Program-made: the position numbers and the translations under genes | Origin: Polynucleobacter sp. | GTDB taxonomy: Bacteria > Pseudomonadota > Gammaproteobacteria > Burkholderiales > Burkholderiaceae | Length of the DNA stretch: 40,184 nucleotides | Assembly (NCBI GenBank): GCA_023254115.1 | Contig: JALQYK010000002.1 | Coordinates: 1 to 40,184, forward strand | Direction: 5' to 3' | The notes under the pieces: model-generated | Told to the model about the DNA's origin: nothing | The model's database searches: none | What the model saw: only the letters and a program-made list of their open reading frames with translations | Shown here: positions 1 through 8,803 of the stretch, in pieces | How positions within the stretch are numbered: the first letter of the stretch is position 1 | How the letters are laid out: each line of letters starts with the position of its first letter

Positions 1-102
1 ATCAAAAAATACGACCTGTTTGGCACCGACCCGAAAGGGCTTTATCTGCTGGATGCTGAGCTGGCAGCCCGCACTTATGCGGCGCCCAGTTTAGTGCTGT
101 AA
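1..102 (+). CDS. C-terminal fragment of an unidentified protein (truncated by window edge)
   Basis: Frame 1 is open from base 1 to TAA at 100-102: IKKYDLFGTDPKGLYLLDAELAARTYAAPSLVL*. Followed by a terminator-like palindrome. Confidence 0.5.
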   Translation: MKKYDLFGTDPKGLYLLDAELAARTYAAPSLVL

Positions 103-154
103 GCAAGCTAAAAACCAACAGGCAAGGAGTGGACTTTAGTAATCACCAAAAGAA

Positions 155-180
155 AAAGCCGTATGTATACATACGGCTTT
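155..180. terminator. Bidirectional intrinsic terminator between convergent genes
   Basis: Perfect 26-bp palindrome AAAGCCGTATGTATACATACGGCTTT. Confidence 0.8.
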
Positions 181-199
181 GGCATTTAAATCGTTAAGA

Positions 200-685
200 T
201 TAGTGATGCTTAGAGTGGTCATGACCTGGTTCCCCATGAGCTGGATGACCCATGACTTTAAATGGCACTTCTACCTCACCAGCTTTTTCAAACTTGAGCT
301 TTACCTTGATAGTTGAACCTGGCTTTAGCTGTTCTTTTAAGTCAATGAACATCAAGTGCAAACCACCAGACTTAAGCTCAACTTTGCCATTGGCTGGAAT
401 CTCAATCGCTTTGATCTCGCGCATTTTCATGACATTGCCTTCCATTGACATGGTGTGCAATTCCATTGTTTTTGAAACAGATGATGAAGCAGCTAATAAC
501 TTATCTGCACCACCTTTGTTTTCAATTTTCATGAAACCGCCACTCATTTTTTGAGCAGGAACGGTGGCACGAGCTTTGGCATCTTCAATTTTCAAAGAAC
601 CAAGCTTGATTTCATCGTTATCTGCAATGACAGATGTAGTAACTAATACGCTGGCAAGTAATAAAGTATTAAATAGTTTTTTCAC
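200..685 (-). CDS. PCuAC-family periplasmic copper chaperone (DUF461)
   Basis: Signal peptide, ELHTMSMEGNVMKMREI...GGLHLMFIDLK motif typical of PCuAC, His-rich C-terminus (GHPAHGEPGHDHSKHH). Confidence 0.9.
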   Translation of the reverse strand: MKKLFNTLLLASVLVTTSVIADNDEIKLGSLKIEDAKARATVPAQKMSGGFMKIENKGGADKLLAASSSVSKTMELHTMSMEGNVMKMREIKAIEIPANGKVELKSGGLHLMFIDLKEQLKPGSTIKVKLKFEKAGEVEVPFKVMGHPAHGEPGHDHSKHH

Positions 686-705
686 TTTTATATCCCTTAA
701 AAAAA

Positions 706-1245
706 TTAATGATGAACCTGATGATTCGTACTAATAACTTTTAAGATTGGCGCTGGTGACATTAACTTCTTACCACCCTGAGGAAGCTCAGACCACTCCC
801 ATTTGCCTTTCTCACATATTTGATGAACCACAATTGGAAGATCACCTACCCAGTCACTCACTTTCACCCTAATTGAAAACTCATCAGCATACTCATTAGG
901 TAAAAGACCGCCCTTCCATATAATTTTACGAACATCAGATTTAATTTCTTTCCCATGCGACATGTATGGCTTAGCCAAGTCTTTTTTTTCGATCTCAATC
1001 GCCCACCCATATTTAGGTATTGGCTTAGCGCCTTGAAGCTCTTCTAGGATGAATATTATTACTTCTTTCGTAGCAGAATCACCACAACCATGTGTGATAT
1101 TAAAAGTTAATTTTTGATATGAATTTCTTGGTAACTCTGCGGGTGATAAAGAGACATGAGCCCCAGCGTAGCCTGTGATTGCTAGACCAAAGCAACAACC
1201 AAGCATCATCAAACGTACTTTATTTGAAATCATAATTAGTTCCAT
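706..1245 (-). CDS. YcnI/DUF1775 family copper-associated protein
   Basis: Signal peptide followed by HVSLSPAELPRNSYQKLTFNITHGC; C-terminal W/G pattern of YcnI-like domains. Start may be 1245 or 1233. Confidence 0.85.
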   Translation of the reverse strand: MELIMISNKVRLMMLGCCFGLAITGYAGAHVSLSPAELPRNSYQKLTFNITHGCGDSATKEVIIFILEELQGAKPIPKYGWAIEIEKKDLAKPYMSHGKEIKSDVRKIIWKGGLLPNEYADEFSIRVKVSDWVGDLPIVVHQICEKGKWEWSELPQGGKKLMSPAPILKVISTNHQVHH

Positions 1246-3344
1246 TTCTTTTCTAGGCCAACATATATGGAACGACCATCGCCTGGGTAATAAACAGCAG
1301 CAGTTGTTCCACCGAAGTAATTGGAAGAAATATTTGTAGTAGCTGCATATTTTTTATTAGTCAAATTTCTGGCATCAGCAAACCATGACCAATTTTTATC
1401 AATTTGCTGCCCCGCTTTTAAACCCCAAATAACATAGGCTTCATTACTTAGAGTATTAGCTGCATCCATAGGTGCCTTTGTAGCCCACTCAAATTTTGGT
1501 CCTACATATCCAGACGGGAGGCCACTAGACCCAATTAGATTTCCCCACCTATACAAAGCCTCACCACGAATTAATAATGGAGGAATACCTGGTAAACGAT
1601 TATTACCAAGTGTTGGATTACCATCATATTTAAAATCATTCATTAGCAAAGATACTCTTGCTTCGTATTTATTTTTGAACAAAAAATATGAGCCAAGCTC
1701 TAAGCCCTGATGAATAGTTGCAGGAACATTTGTTGTTGAACATGTGCTTGTATTATTTGGGTTTGTACAAGCAGTGAAAAATTCATTCTTTAAATCAGAT
1801 CTATAAAGAGTTAAATCCCACTCCGCCCTATATCCTTTAGATATATCAGCACTTACACCTCTAGCACCGATTTCGTAAGTTTTCCCACTTTGCGCACTTC
1901 TAGGTGTTGTTGCACTCATTGAACCCAGACCGAAAATTGGAGCCTCAAAATTTCTGCTGATGCTTGCAAAAAACTGATTAACCGGGGTTAGATCATATAA
2001 AACACCAACTCTAGGACTCCATTGCGAAAAAGTGTAGTCATAATTATTTGATGCTAATACAGAGTCAACTACTTTCCTGTTTGCACGATCGTATTGCAAA
2101 GCACCAACCAAAGTTGTTTTATCTGTCCATCTGTATTTATCTTCTATAAATAAACTTGAGTTATTAGACTGCTGATCATAATTTGATGTTGGAACACCTA
2201 TTGCAGTACCCTGATTACTGCTTGGTTTAGATGTGCCCTTAGTTGAACCAATACTTGGCAAATATGCGAAGGTCAATAGATGTCGATCAATTGATTCCAT
2301 CACCTTTAAGTGCCCACCTATAGTTTTAGCATTTTGCTCAATGATGCTATCGATTGGATGCCACAGGCTATAGTTCATGAAATATGCCGATAGTTCATAA
2401 ATTCTATTGCCATCACGTATCGTTGTCTTATTAGCTAGACGTTGCGTATCAACATCTCTGCGACGATTAGCATCTACACGATACGGATAAACACCTCCAG
2501 AATTACTGCTATTGGCAATGGTGGGGTCCGCATTCAACTCTGTTTTAGTTAGATAGCCAGGTAATTGAGTTCTACTGCGTACAGCTGCAATATAAAATCT
2601 TGACTCAATATTTTGACCAACTTTTAAACCCAAATTACCCAAAGCTTTTTGATTTTCCATTTCAGCATGGTCTCTAAAACCATCTTGCTTAGTTTGTGAG
2701 CTAGCAACGAAATAATCCCAAATGTTTCCACTAGCATCAGGCTTAGTCACGCCACCAACACTACCAAATACTTTGTTATACGAAAAGCTGCCTACTTCCG
2801 CTCTAGTACTTACTCCTGGACTGTCATAGCCAGTTGGCGCGACAAAATTAATAGCTCCTCCTAGAGTGGTTGCACCATAGGTGGTTGCATTAGCCCCCCG
2901 CAAAACCTCAACATAGCGAGATGCATTAGGATCAACGGTTTGCATATCAAAGAAGCCATCGGCATAGTTAATAGGAACACCATCTTGCAACACCTTGATA
3001 CCAAAGCTATGGTACGTCCTACTTAAGGCTGACCCCCTAACGGAAATTCTTGCTTCTTCAGAGCCAAAACGATCTTGAATAAAAACTCCTGGCGCCATAC
3101 CCAAGCTATCTGACCATGTTGACTGACGTCCTTCGCGAACCTGATTTAAATCAACAATAGAAGCACCCCCAGGAATTGTCTTAACGCTTTCCTTGGCACT
3201 ATCAATGGTCCCCTGAGTTAAAGATCCCAATCTCCCCATAATAATCACATCATCAAAAATAGTGTGATTGGCATAGGCTTGCGACATCATCAGAATTGCT
3301 GATAACGTCATTGGGGTTAATGTTAAATAGTATTTCTTCATCAC
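1236..3344 (-). CDS. TonB-dependent outer-membrane receptor, probable copper/metal uptake
   Basis: Plug domain (GGASIVDLNQVREGRQSTWSDSLGMAPGVFIQDRFGSEEARISVRGS), beta-barrel C-terminus (IYVGLEKKWN). ATG at 3341 is preferred over GTG at 3344. Confidence 0.92.
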   Translation of the reverse strand: MMKKYYLTLTPMTLSAILMMSQAYANHTIFDDVIIMGRLGSLTQGTIDSAKESVKTIPGGASIVDLNQVREGRQSTWSDSLGMAPGVFIQDRFGSEEARISVRGSALSRTYHSFGIKVLQDGVPINYADGFFDMQTVDPNASRYVEVLRGANATTYGATTLGGAINFVAPTGYDSPGVSTRAEVGSFSYNKVFGSVGGVTKPDASGNIWDYFVASSQTKQDGFRDHAEMENQKALGNLGLKVGQNIESRFYIAAVRSRTQLPGYLTKTELNADPTIANSSNSGGVYPYRVDANRRRDVDTQRLANKTTIRDGNRIYELSAYFMNYSLWHPIDSIIEQNAKTIGGHLKVMESIDRHLLTFAYLPSIGSTKGTSKPSSNQGTAIGVPTSNYDQQSNNSSLFIEDKYRWTDKTTLVGALQYDRANRKVVDSVLASNNYDYTFSQWSPRVGVLYDLTPVNQFFASISRNFEAPIFGLGSMSATTPRSAQSGKTYEIGARGVSADISKGYRAEWDLTLYRSDLKNEFFTACTNPNNTSTCSTTNVPATIHQGLELGSYFLFKNKYEARVSLLMNDFKYDGNPTLGNNRLPGIPPLLIRGEALYRWGNLIGSSGLPSGYVGPKFEWATKAPMDAANTLSNEAYVIWGLKAGQQIDKNWSWFADARNLTNKKYAATTNISSNYFGGTTAAVYYPGDGRSIYVGLEKKWN

Positions 3345-3345
3345 T

Positions 3346-3432
3346 CACTCGCTTTAATCTTGTTTCGAATGCGCAAGCGCATTCCATAACGAACAACTAT
3401 GGCTAGTTGTTCCCTTAAGAATTAAGCGAGTG
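3346..3432 (-). promoter_or_regulatory. Candidate structured RNA leader (closing stem plus two hairpins) upstream of TonB receptor
   Basis: Arms CACTCGCTTTAAT (3346-3358) and ATTAAGCGAGTG (3421-3432) enclose hairpins 3367-3384 and 3391-3412. Confidence 0.6.
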
Positions 3433-3799
3433 TTGGAGGTGCTCTAGAAGGAAGTGCAACCCAAGCAAATAATGGCTTAGGTGACTTGTAGAAAAGCTGA
3501 GGATAGATGTTGCTTGCTTGTGGCTCAGCATGATTGAGCGTGTTATTAATTGGTAACACGTAAGCACCGTGAACTAAGCAAAATGGGCAATGCTCATTGG
3601 CCACTTGTTGATCATCCGCATCACTTGCATCAATCACCTGAGTCATCTTGACGCCAGAGGTTGTACAAACTTCAACAGAAATGCCTTTACCAGTATCTGC
3701 CACGGCGATTGCTTGAGAAATCGATGGCGCCAATGCCCCCATCAGAATAGCCGCGATAGCCATCCAATGAATCAAGTGACGTTTGATCAAAATTCCCAT
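3422..3799 (-). CDS. DUF2946 family protein, copper-locus associated
   Basis: N-terminal TM/signal, conserved HCPFCLVHG motif, position upstream of TonB receptor. Confidence 0.8.
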   Translation of the reverse strand: MGILIKRHLIHWMAIAAILMGALAPSISQAIAVADTGKGISVEVCTTSGVKMTQVIDASDADDQQVANEHCPFCLVHGAYVLPINNTLNHAEPQASNIYPQLFYKSPKPLFAWVALPSRAPPTLA

Positions 3800-3900
3800 A
3801 GTTAGCGATTTTATATGATTTAGTGTTCTTTTTAGAGAATCGCTCCAAAATCAGGCATTTTTGTCAGAAAATAGAAGACTAGATAACCTATTATTAAAAA

Positions 3901-4659
3901 ATGTCTTCCGAACGCAAAATTGCCCTATTCGCTGATATACACAGCAATCTAGAAGCCTTTGAGGCATGTATTGAACATGCTGAGCATCAGGGGGCTGATC
4001 AATTTGTTTTCTTAGGTGACCTAGTCGGTTACAACGCTGACCCCGTTGCCATTATTGAAAAAGTCGCCGAATTAATTGATAAGAAAAAAGCAATTGCCGT
4101 ATTAGGCAATCACGATGAAGCAGTCTTTACAGACCACTCTACCCGCATGAATACCAATGCTTGGGCAGCAATACAGTGGACCAGAGAGCAGTTAGGTGAC
4201 GATCACGTGGCTTTTTTAAAGAGTCTGCCTTTGATTGTGAAAGATGAAGATATTTCATATGTGCATGCCAATGCATCAAATCCTCATAAATGGGGCTATA
4301 TCCATGATGGCTTAGCCGCTTGGCATTGCTCTGAAGCTGCTGGGACTCAATATACTTTTGTGGGCCACGTTCACGAACCGACTGTTTATTACCAAAGTGC
4401 CGTTGGCAAGTTGATACGCTTTATGCCAGGCAATGGTGAAGTGATGCCGATGCCAAAACACAGAAAATGGGTCACAGTGACAGGATCATTAGGGCAGCCT
4501 CGTGATGGCAACCCAGCCGCCAATTACGCATTATTTGAACCAGATCAAGAAGTTATTACTTTTAATCGCATAGACTACGATCAGTACACGGCTGCTGACA
4601 AAGTTCACAAAGCAGGTCTACCTGCAGAGCTAGCCAATCGCCTGTTAACTGGAAAGTAA
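3901..4659 (+). CDS. Calcineurin-like metallophosphoesterase
   Basis: Motifs FADIHSNLEAF, FLGDLVGYNADP, VLGNHDEAV, VHANAS, GHVHEP. Confidence 0.93.
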   Translation: MSSERKIALFADIHSNLEAFEACIEHAEHQGADQFVFLGDLVGYNADPVAIIEKVAELIDKKKAIAVLGNHDEAVFTDHSTRMNTNAWAAIQWTREQLGDDHVAFLKSLPLIVKDEDISYVHANASNPHKWGYIHDGLAAWHCSEAAGTQYTFVGHVHEPTVYYQSAVGKLIRFMPGNGEVMPMPKHRKWVTVTGSLGQPRDGNPAANYALFEPDQEVITFNRIDYDQYTAADKVHKAGLPAELANRLLTGK

Positions 4660-4675
4660 TACAAATAATATTCAA

Positions 4676-6100
4676 ATGCCTATTAATAAAAATCTAGAGT
4701 CCATCCGCGAGATATTCCAAGAAGGTAATGAAGTCGATGGATTTTTGATTGGCGAACCCATCCATAAAGGTGGCATGGCTGTTTTATATCAAGCCACCAA
4801 AGAAGGTATTGATTACCCCATCCTCGTCAAAGTTCCTCGTGTAGGCCGTGATCAACCAGTTGAAAGCTTAATTGGCTTTGAGACTGAGTTAAATATCATG
4901 AAGGCCATCAAGAGCCCTTATGTTCCAAGAGTGGCTGGCACTGGCAATATGGCCAAAAAGCCCTACATCGCCATGGAACATTTAGATGGTATTCCTTTAG
5001 ATAAGATCATTAAGGAAGACGGCGGCAAACTAAGTGACATTGAAAAAACAATTCAGATTGTCTCTAACGTCGCAACAGCCATCGCTACCCTACATGCGCA
5101 AGACGTTATTCACTTAGACATCAAACCTGAAAATATTTTAGTAAGACCAGACAATCAAATAGCCTTGATTGACTTTGGTCTAGCCCATCATGCGCGTTAC
5201 CCAGATTTACTGGTTGAGGCAATGTACAAAGGGATTGGTTCGGCACCCTACATTTCTCCTGAGCAAGTAATGGGCATCCGCAATGACTGGCGAAGTGATA
5301 TTTTTGCCATTGGCGCGATGCTCTATGAAATGCTCACAGGTGAATACCCATTTGGTTGCCCTGGCACTGTTAGCGGCCTAAGAAAAAGAATGTGGAGCGA
5401 GCCACTTCCTCCAAGAGCGATCCGCAAAGAGATTCCACCATGGTTACAAGAAGTTGTCTTACGTTGCTTAGAACCATTGGCAGATGATCGATACCAAAGT
5501 GCCAAGCGCTTAGGACATATTCTGAAAAATCCACAAAGTATTCAGTTAACTCATCGCGCAGAGAAGATTTATCCCAATAGTGCTTGGGATAACATGAAAC
5601 GTTGGTTTAAAGCTGCTGGCTACCAACCTTCAGAATGCCCTCGCCCCAGTGCTGTCGAAGACAATGCACCCGTATTGATTGTGGCTATTGATACAAGACA
5701 ACACGATGAGGTACTGCGTGAGCGCATGCAAAATGCTGCCAAACATTTATTGTTAGCTTATCCAGAAAGTCGCTTGATTTGCTTAAGCACTATTTCTGGT
5801 ACACCAACCTTTGAAGGTAATAAAGAGTCAGAAACTGCATCTGGGATTGTGCGCAGTCACCTGGTCCAATTAATGGAATGGGCTAAGCCCCTCAAGATGG
5901 GTACTGAGCGGGTATCTTTCCATGTTCTTGAAGCATTAGACCCTGCTTCACGCATTGTTGAATTTGCCAATGACAACAATGCTGCGATGATCATGATCGG
6001 CGCATCACATAAGATTCCAAACAAAGTAGCACCCTGGAGAACTTCAATGACAAAGATTGTTGAAGAAGCTCATTGCAGTGTTCACATTGTTAGAACTTAA
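4676..6100 (+). CDS. Serine/threonine protein kinase fused to C-terminal universal stress protein (Usp) domain
   Basis: Kinase motifs GGMAVLYQA, ILVKVPR, HLDIKPENILV, IDFGLAHHA, APYISPEQ; C-terminal Usp-like region PVLIVAIDT...AAMIMIGASHK...CSVHIVRT. Confidence 0.9.
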   Translation: MPINKNLESIREIFQEGNEVDGFLIGEPIHKGGMAVLYQATKEGIDYPILVKVPRVGRDQPVESLIGFETELNIMKAIKSPYVPRVAGTGNMAKKPYIAMEHLDGIPLDKIIKEDGGKLSDIEKTIQIVSNVATAIATLHAQDVIHLDIKPENILVRPDNQIALIDFGLAHHARYPDLLVEAMYKGIGSAPYISPEQVMGIRNDWRSDIFAIGAMLYEMLTGEYPFGCPGTVSGLRKRMWSEPLPPRAIRKEIPPWLQEVVLRCLEPLADDRYQSAKRLGHILKNPQSIQLTHRAEKIYPNSAWDNMKRWFKAAGYQPSECPRPSAVEDNAPVLIVAIDTRQHDEVLRERMQNAAKHLLLAYPESRLICLSTISGTPTFEGNKESETASGIVRSHLVQLMEWAKPLKMGTERVSFHVLEALDPASRIVEFANDNNAAMIMIGASHKIPNKVAPWRTSMTKIVEEAHCSVHIVRT

Positions 6101-6105
6101 ATCAA

Positions 6106-7119
6106 TTATTTCTTTTGTCGCAATTTGACTTCTTGATAGCCTGGCTTAGATCCTGCTGCAGCTCTAATTTTTCGAATCAATTCACTGACAGCACTGCGTT
6201 TGATCATTTGCGGTGACATTGCTAAGAAATAGGTTTCGTCACCAAGCGGAATAAAGCCTAAACCATATTCAATTGCCACACTCTTTAGGCCAACGCCCAC
6301 ATCGGCAGTATCAGCAAGAATCGCAGTTGCAATCGCAGTATGTGTGAACTCTTCTCGTTGATAGCCTTTAATTTTTTGCGCAGCAACGCCTTGCGCATCC
6401 AGTAACTTATCTAGCAATAAACGTGTTCCTGCGCCACGCTGCCTATTGATAAATCTAATTTCTGGTCTAGCCAAGTCTTTTAACTGTTTAATTCCCAAAG
6501 GATTACCTTTGGCCATAATTAAACCTTGGCTTCTGCGCATCACCGGATATGCTTGCACACCCTCCGTTGATAAACGTTGGCGCACCGCTGTAATACTGTC
6601 ATCATCTGGTACATGAAAGCCCGCTAAATCAGCATCACCTGAAAGCAAGCGCTCTAATGATTGACCAGAGCCCATAGTGCGCAACTCAAAAGCATTTAAA
6701 TCATTAATGGCGTCTTCAAGAATCGGGTCATTGCTCGCACACAACAACCACTTTTTGTGATCATCATCATTCAGATGCTCCAACCTGGATTGCAAGCGTT
6801 TCTCTTGTTCTTTACTCACACCAGCAAACTCTTTTTCGACCTCATCAACTATTTGTAACAGCGTACTAGCAGCAGTGGTCAAAGTTGAACCATGCCCCTT
6901 AACACTCATCAAAAGGCGACAATCCAACGCTTTTTCCGCTGCCTTCAAACGATTCCACAGAGTTCGATAAGACATATCCATGATCTCAGCAGCTGATTGC
7001 AACGATCTACCATCCTGCACCCCCCTCAATAGACCGGCTACCCAGGTCAAATCGATGGTATCGGTGAGTCTTTGGTGCTTCCTATGGATATGAACGCTTG
7101 GTTTAATCTTAATTTGCAT
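6106..7119 (-). CDS. ModE-type HTH regulator fused to periplasmic-binding-protein-like domain; probable tungstate/molybdate-responsive regulator
   Basis: ModE-like HTH (LLRGVQDGRSLQSAAEIMDMSYRTLWNRLKAAEKAL) plus PBP-like C-terminal domain; divergent from tupABC. Confidence 0.85.
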   Translation of the reverse strand: MQIKIKPSVHIHRKHQRLTDTIDLTWVAGLLRGVQDGRSLQSAAEIMDMSYRTLWNRLKAAEKALDCRLLMSVKGHGSTLTTAASTLLQIVDEVEKEFAGVSKEQEKRLQSRLEHLNDDDHKKWLLCASNDPILEDAINDLNAFELRTMGSGQSLERLLSGDADLAGFHVPDDDSITAVRQRLSTEGVQAYPVMRRSQGLIMAKGNPLGIKQLKDLARPEIRFINRQRGAGTRLLLDKLLDAQGVAAQKIKGYQREEFTHTAIATAILADTADVGVGLKSVAIEYGLGFIPLGDETYFLAMSPQMIKRSAVSELIRKIRAAAGSKPGYQEVKLRQKK

Positions 7120-7191
7120 ATGAAATTTGTTGCATATTGATAATGTCTAAATGATTGTTGATGATATAGCCATATTTACTTTGGAGACAAT

Positions 7192-8010
7192 ATGAAACGA
7201 CGTTCCGTTTTAAAACTAAGTGTTTTAGCCATTTTTGCTTTTTCTGGCATTAGCTTGGCAAATGCTCAAAAGAGCATTGTGGTTTCTTCTACAACATCAA
7301 CTGAACAATCTGGTTTATTCAAACATTTATTGCCAGTTTTTGAGAAAAAAACCGGCATTCAGGTCAAAGTGGTAGCAGTTGGCACTGGCCAAGCTCTCGA
7401 TATTGGTCGTCGCGGTGATGCTGACGTTGTGTTTGTTCACGATAAAGTTGCTGAAGAAAAATTTGTGGCAGAAGGTTTTGCGCCAAACCGTATCGAAGTG
7501 ATGTACAACGACTTTGTACTCATCGGTCCAAAGGCTGACCCAGCCAAAATTAATGGCGGCAAAGATATTCAAGCAGCGCTTAAAAAGATTGCAGATTCCA
7601 AATCAGCATTTGTGTCACGTGGCGACAAAAGTGGCACACACGCTGCTGAATTACGTTACTGGAAGGGAGCTGGCGTTGAGGTTTCAGCAACACAGCCTTG
7701 GTACAAAGAAACTGGCTCAGGCATGGGCCCTGCTCTGAATACCGCCTCTGGTATGAATGGTTATATCTTGTCAGACCGTGCCACATGGCTCAGCTTTAAA
7801 AATCGTGGTGACCTAACTATTTTGGTTCAGGGTGATCCAAAGTTATTTAATCAATATGGCGTGATGTTGGTCAGCCCACGCAAACACTCACATGTCAAAC
7901 ATGTTGAAGGTCAGGCTTTCATTGATTGGATTGTTTCTAAAGAAGGTCAAGCTACGATTGCCAGCTACCAAGTTGGCGGCGAACAACTCTTCTTCCCTAA
8001 TGCCAAATAA
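7192..8010 (+). CDS. tupA: Tungstate/molybdate ABC transporter substrate-binding protein
   Basis: Signal peptide, SIVVSSTTSTEQSGLFKHLLPVFEKKTGIQVKVVAVGTGQALDIGRRGDADVVFVHD typical of TupA; followed by permease and ATPase. Confidence 0.9.
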   Translation: MKRRSVLKLSVLAIFAFSGISLANAQKSIVVSSTTSTEQSGLFKHLLPVFEKKTGIQVKVVAVGTGQALDIGRRGDADVVFVHDKVAEEKFVAEGFAPNRIEVMYNDFVLIGPKADPAKINGGKDIQAALKKIADSKSAFVSRGDKSGTHAAELRYWKGAGVEVSATQPWYKETGSGMGPALNTASGMNGYILSDRATWLSFKNRGDLTILVQGDPKLFNQYGVMLVSPRKHSHVKHVEGQAFIDWIVSKEGQATIASYQVGGEQLFFPNAK

Positions 8011-8064
8011 TTGTTAAACGATCTCAGTTTTTACATTATTTAGCATTTCTTATTTTTTAAATTT

Positions 8065-8086
8065 AGTCCCGCTGGTATGCGGGACT
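8065..8086 (+). other. Intercistronic stem-loop between tupA and tupB
   Basis: AGTCCCGC-TGGTAT-GCGGGACT, 8-bp perfect stem, no downstream U-tract on + strand. Confidence 0.6.
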
Positions 8087-8107
8087 GAAAACCATTAAGC
8101 TAGCGCC

Positions 8108-8803
8108 ATGTTCACAGCTTTTAGCGATGCTTTTTCTTTATTAGAGACGATGGATGCCAATCTACTGGGCATTGTTTTTGTATCTTTAGAAGTAAGCCTT
8201 ACTGCCCTACTGATTGGCTGCGTGATTGGCATGCCTTTGGGCGCATTAATTGCTATTAAGAATTTCCCTGGTAGGCAAGGTATCGTAGTTATTCTCAATA
8301 GCCTAATGGGCGTTCCAACGGTTATTGTTGGGGTAGTTATTTATTTACTACTCTCAAGAACTGGTCCGCTTGGTGAGTTGAATTGGTTGTTCACACCCAA
8401 GGGGATGATGCTGGCACAAAGCGTTCTCACTACGCCACTAATTGCCGCACTGACTCGCCAAACAATTGAAGATGCCTGGCATATCCATGGAGAAACAATG
8501 TCTGCACTACGCTTGCCAGTTTTAGCAAAACTAAAATGGCTAATGTGGGATTGCCGTTTTTCATTATCGATTGCGTTATTAGCTGGTTTTGCTAGAGCCA
8601 TCTCAGAAGTAGGTGCGGTAATGATTGTTGGCGGCAATATCGACCGCGCCACCCGCACCATGACAACTGCTATTGCACTTGAAACCAGTAAAGGTGATCT
8701 ACCTCTGGCTTTAGCACTTGGTATGGTTTTACTAGGTGTAGTTTTATTTGCCAATTTAATGACTTCTGTCATTAAATCTATTGCCGAGCGTCGCTATGGG
8801 TAA
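8108..8803 (+). CDS. tupB: Tungstate ABC transporter permease
   Basis: Hydrophobic BPD-type permease, EVGAVMIVGGNI motif, operon position. Confidence 0.88.
   Translation: MFTAFSDAFSLLETMDANLLGIVFVSLEVSLTALLIGCVIGMPLGALIAIKNFPGRQGIVVILNSLMGVPTVIVGVVIYLLLSRTGPLGELNWLFTPKGMMLAQSVLTTPLIAALTRQTIEDAWHIHGETMSALRLPVLAKLKWLMWDCRFSLSIALLAGFARAISEVGAVMIVGGNIDRATRTMTTAIALETSKGDLPLALALGMVLLGVVLFANLMTSVIKSIAERRYG

Noticed and set aside
7327-7786. Small ORFs antisense to or overlapping tupA (81 aa, 74 aa, 68 aa)
   Set aside because: Overlap a confident CDS in other frames and show no recognisable domain; treated as chance ORFs, as are the other short overlapping ORFs in the track.
8341-8772. 143-aa minus-strand ORF over tupB
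   Set aside because: Antisense shadow of the permease gene; no domain support.
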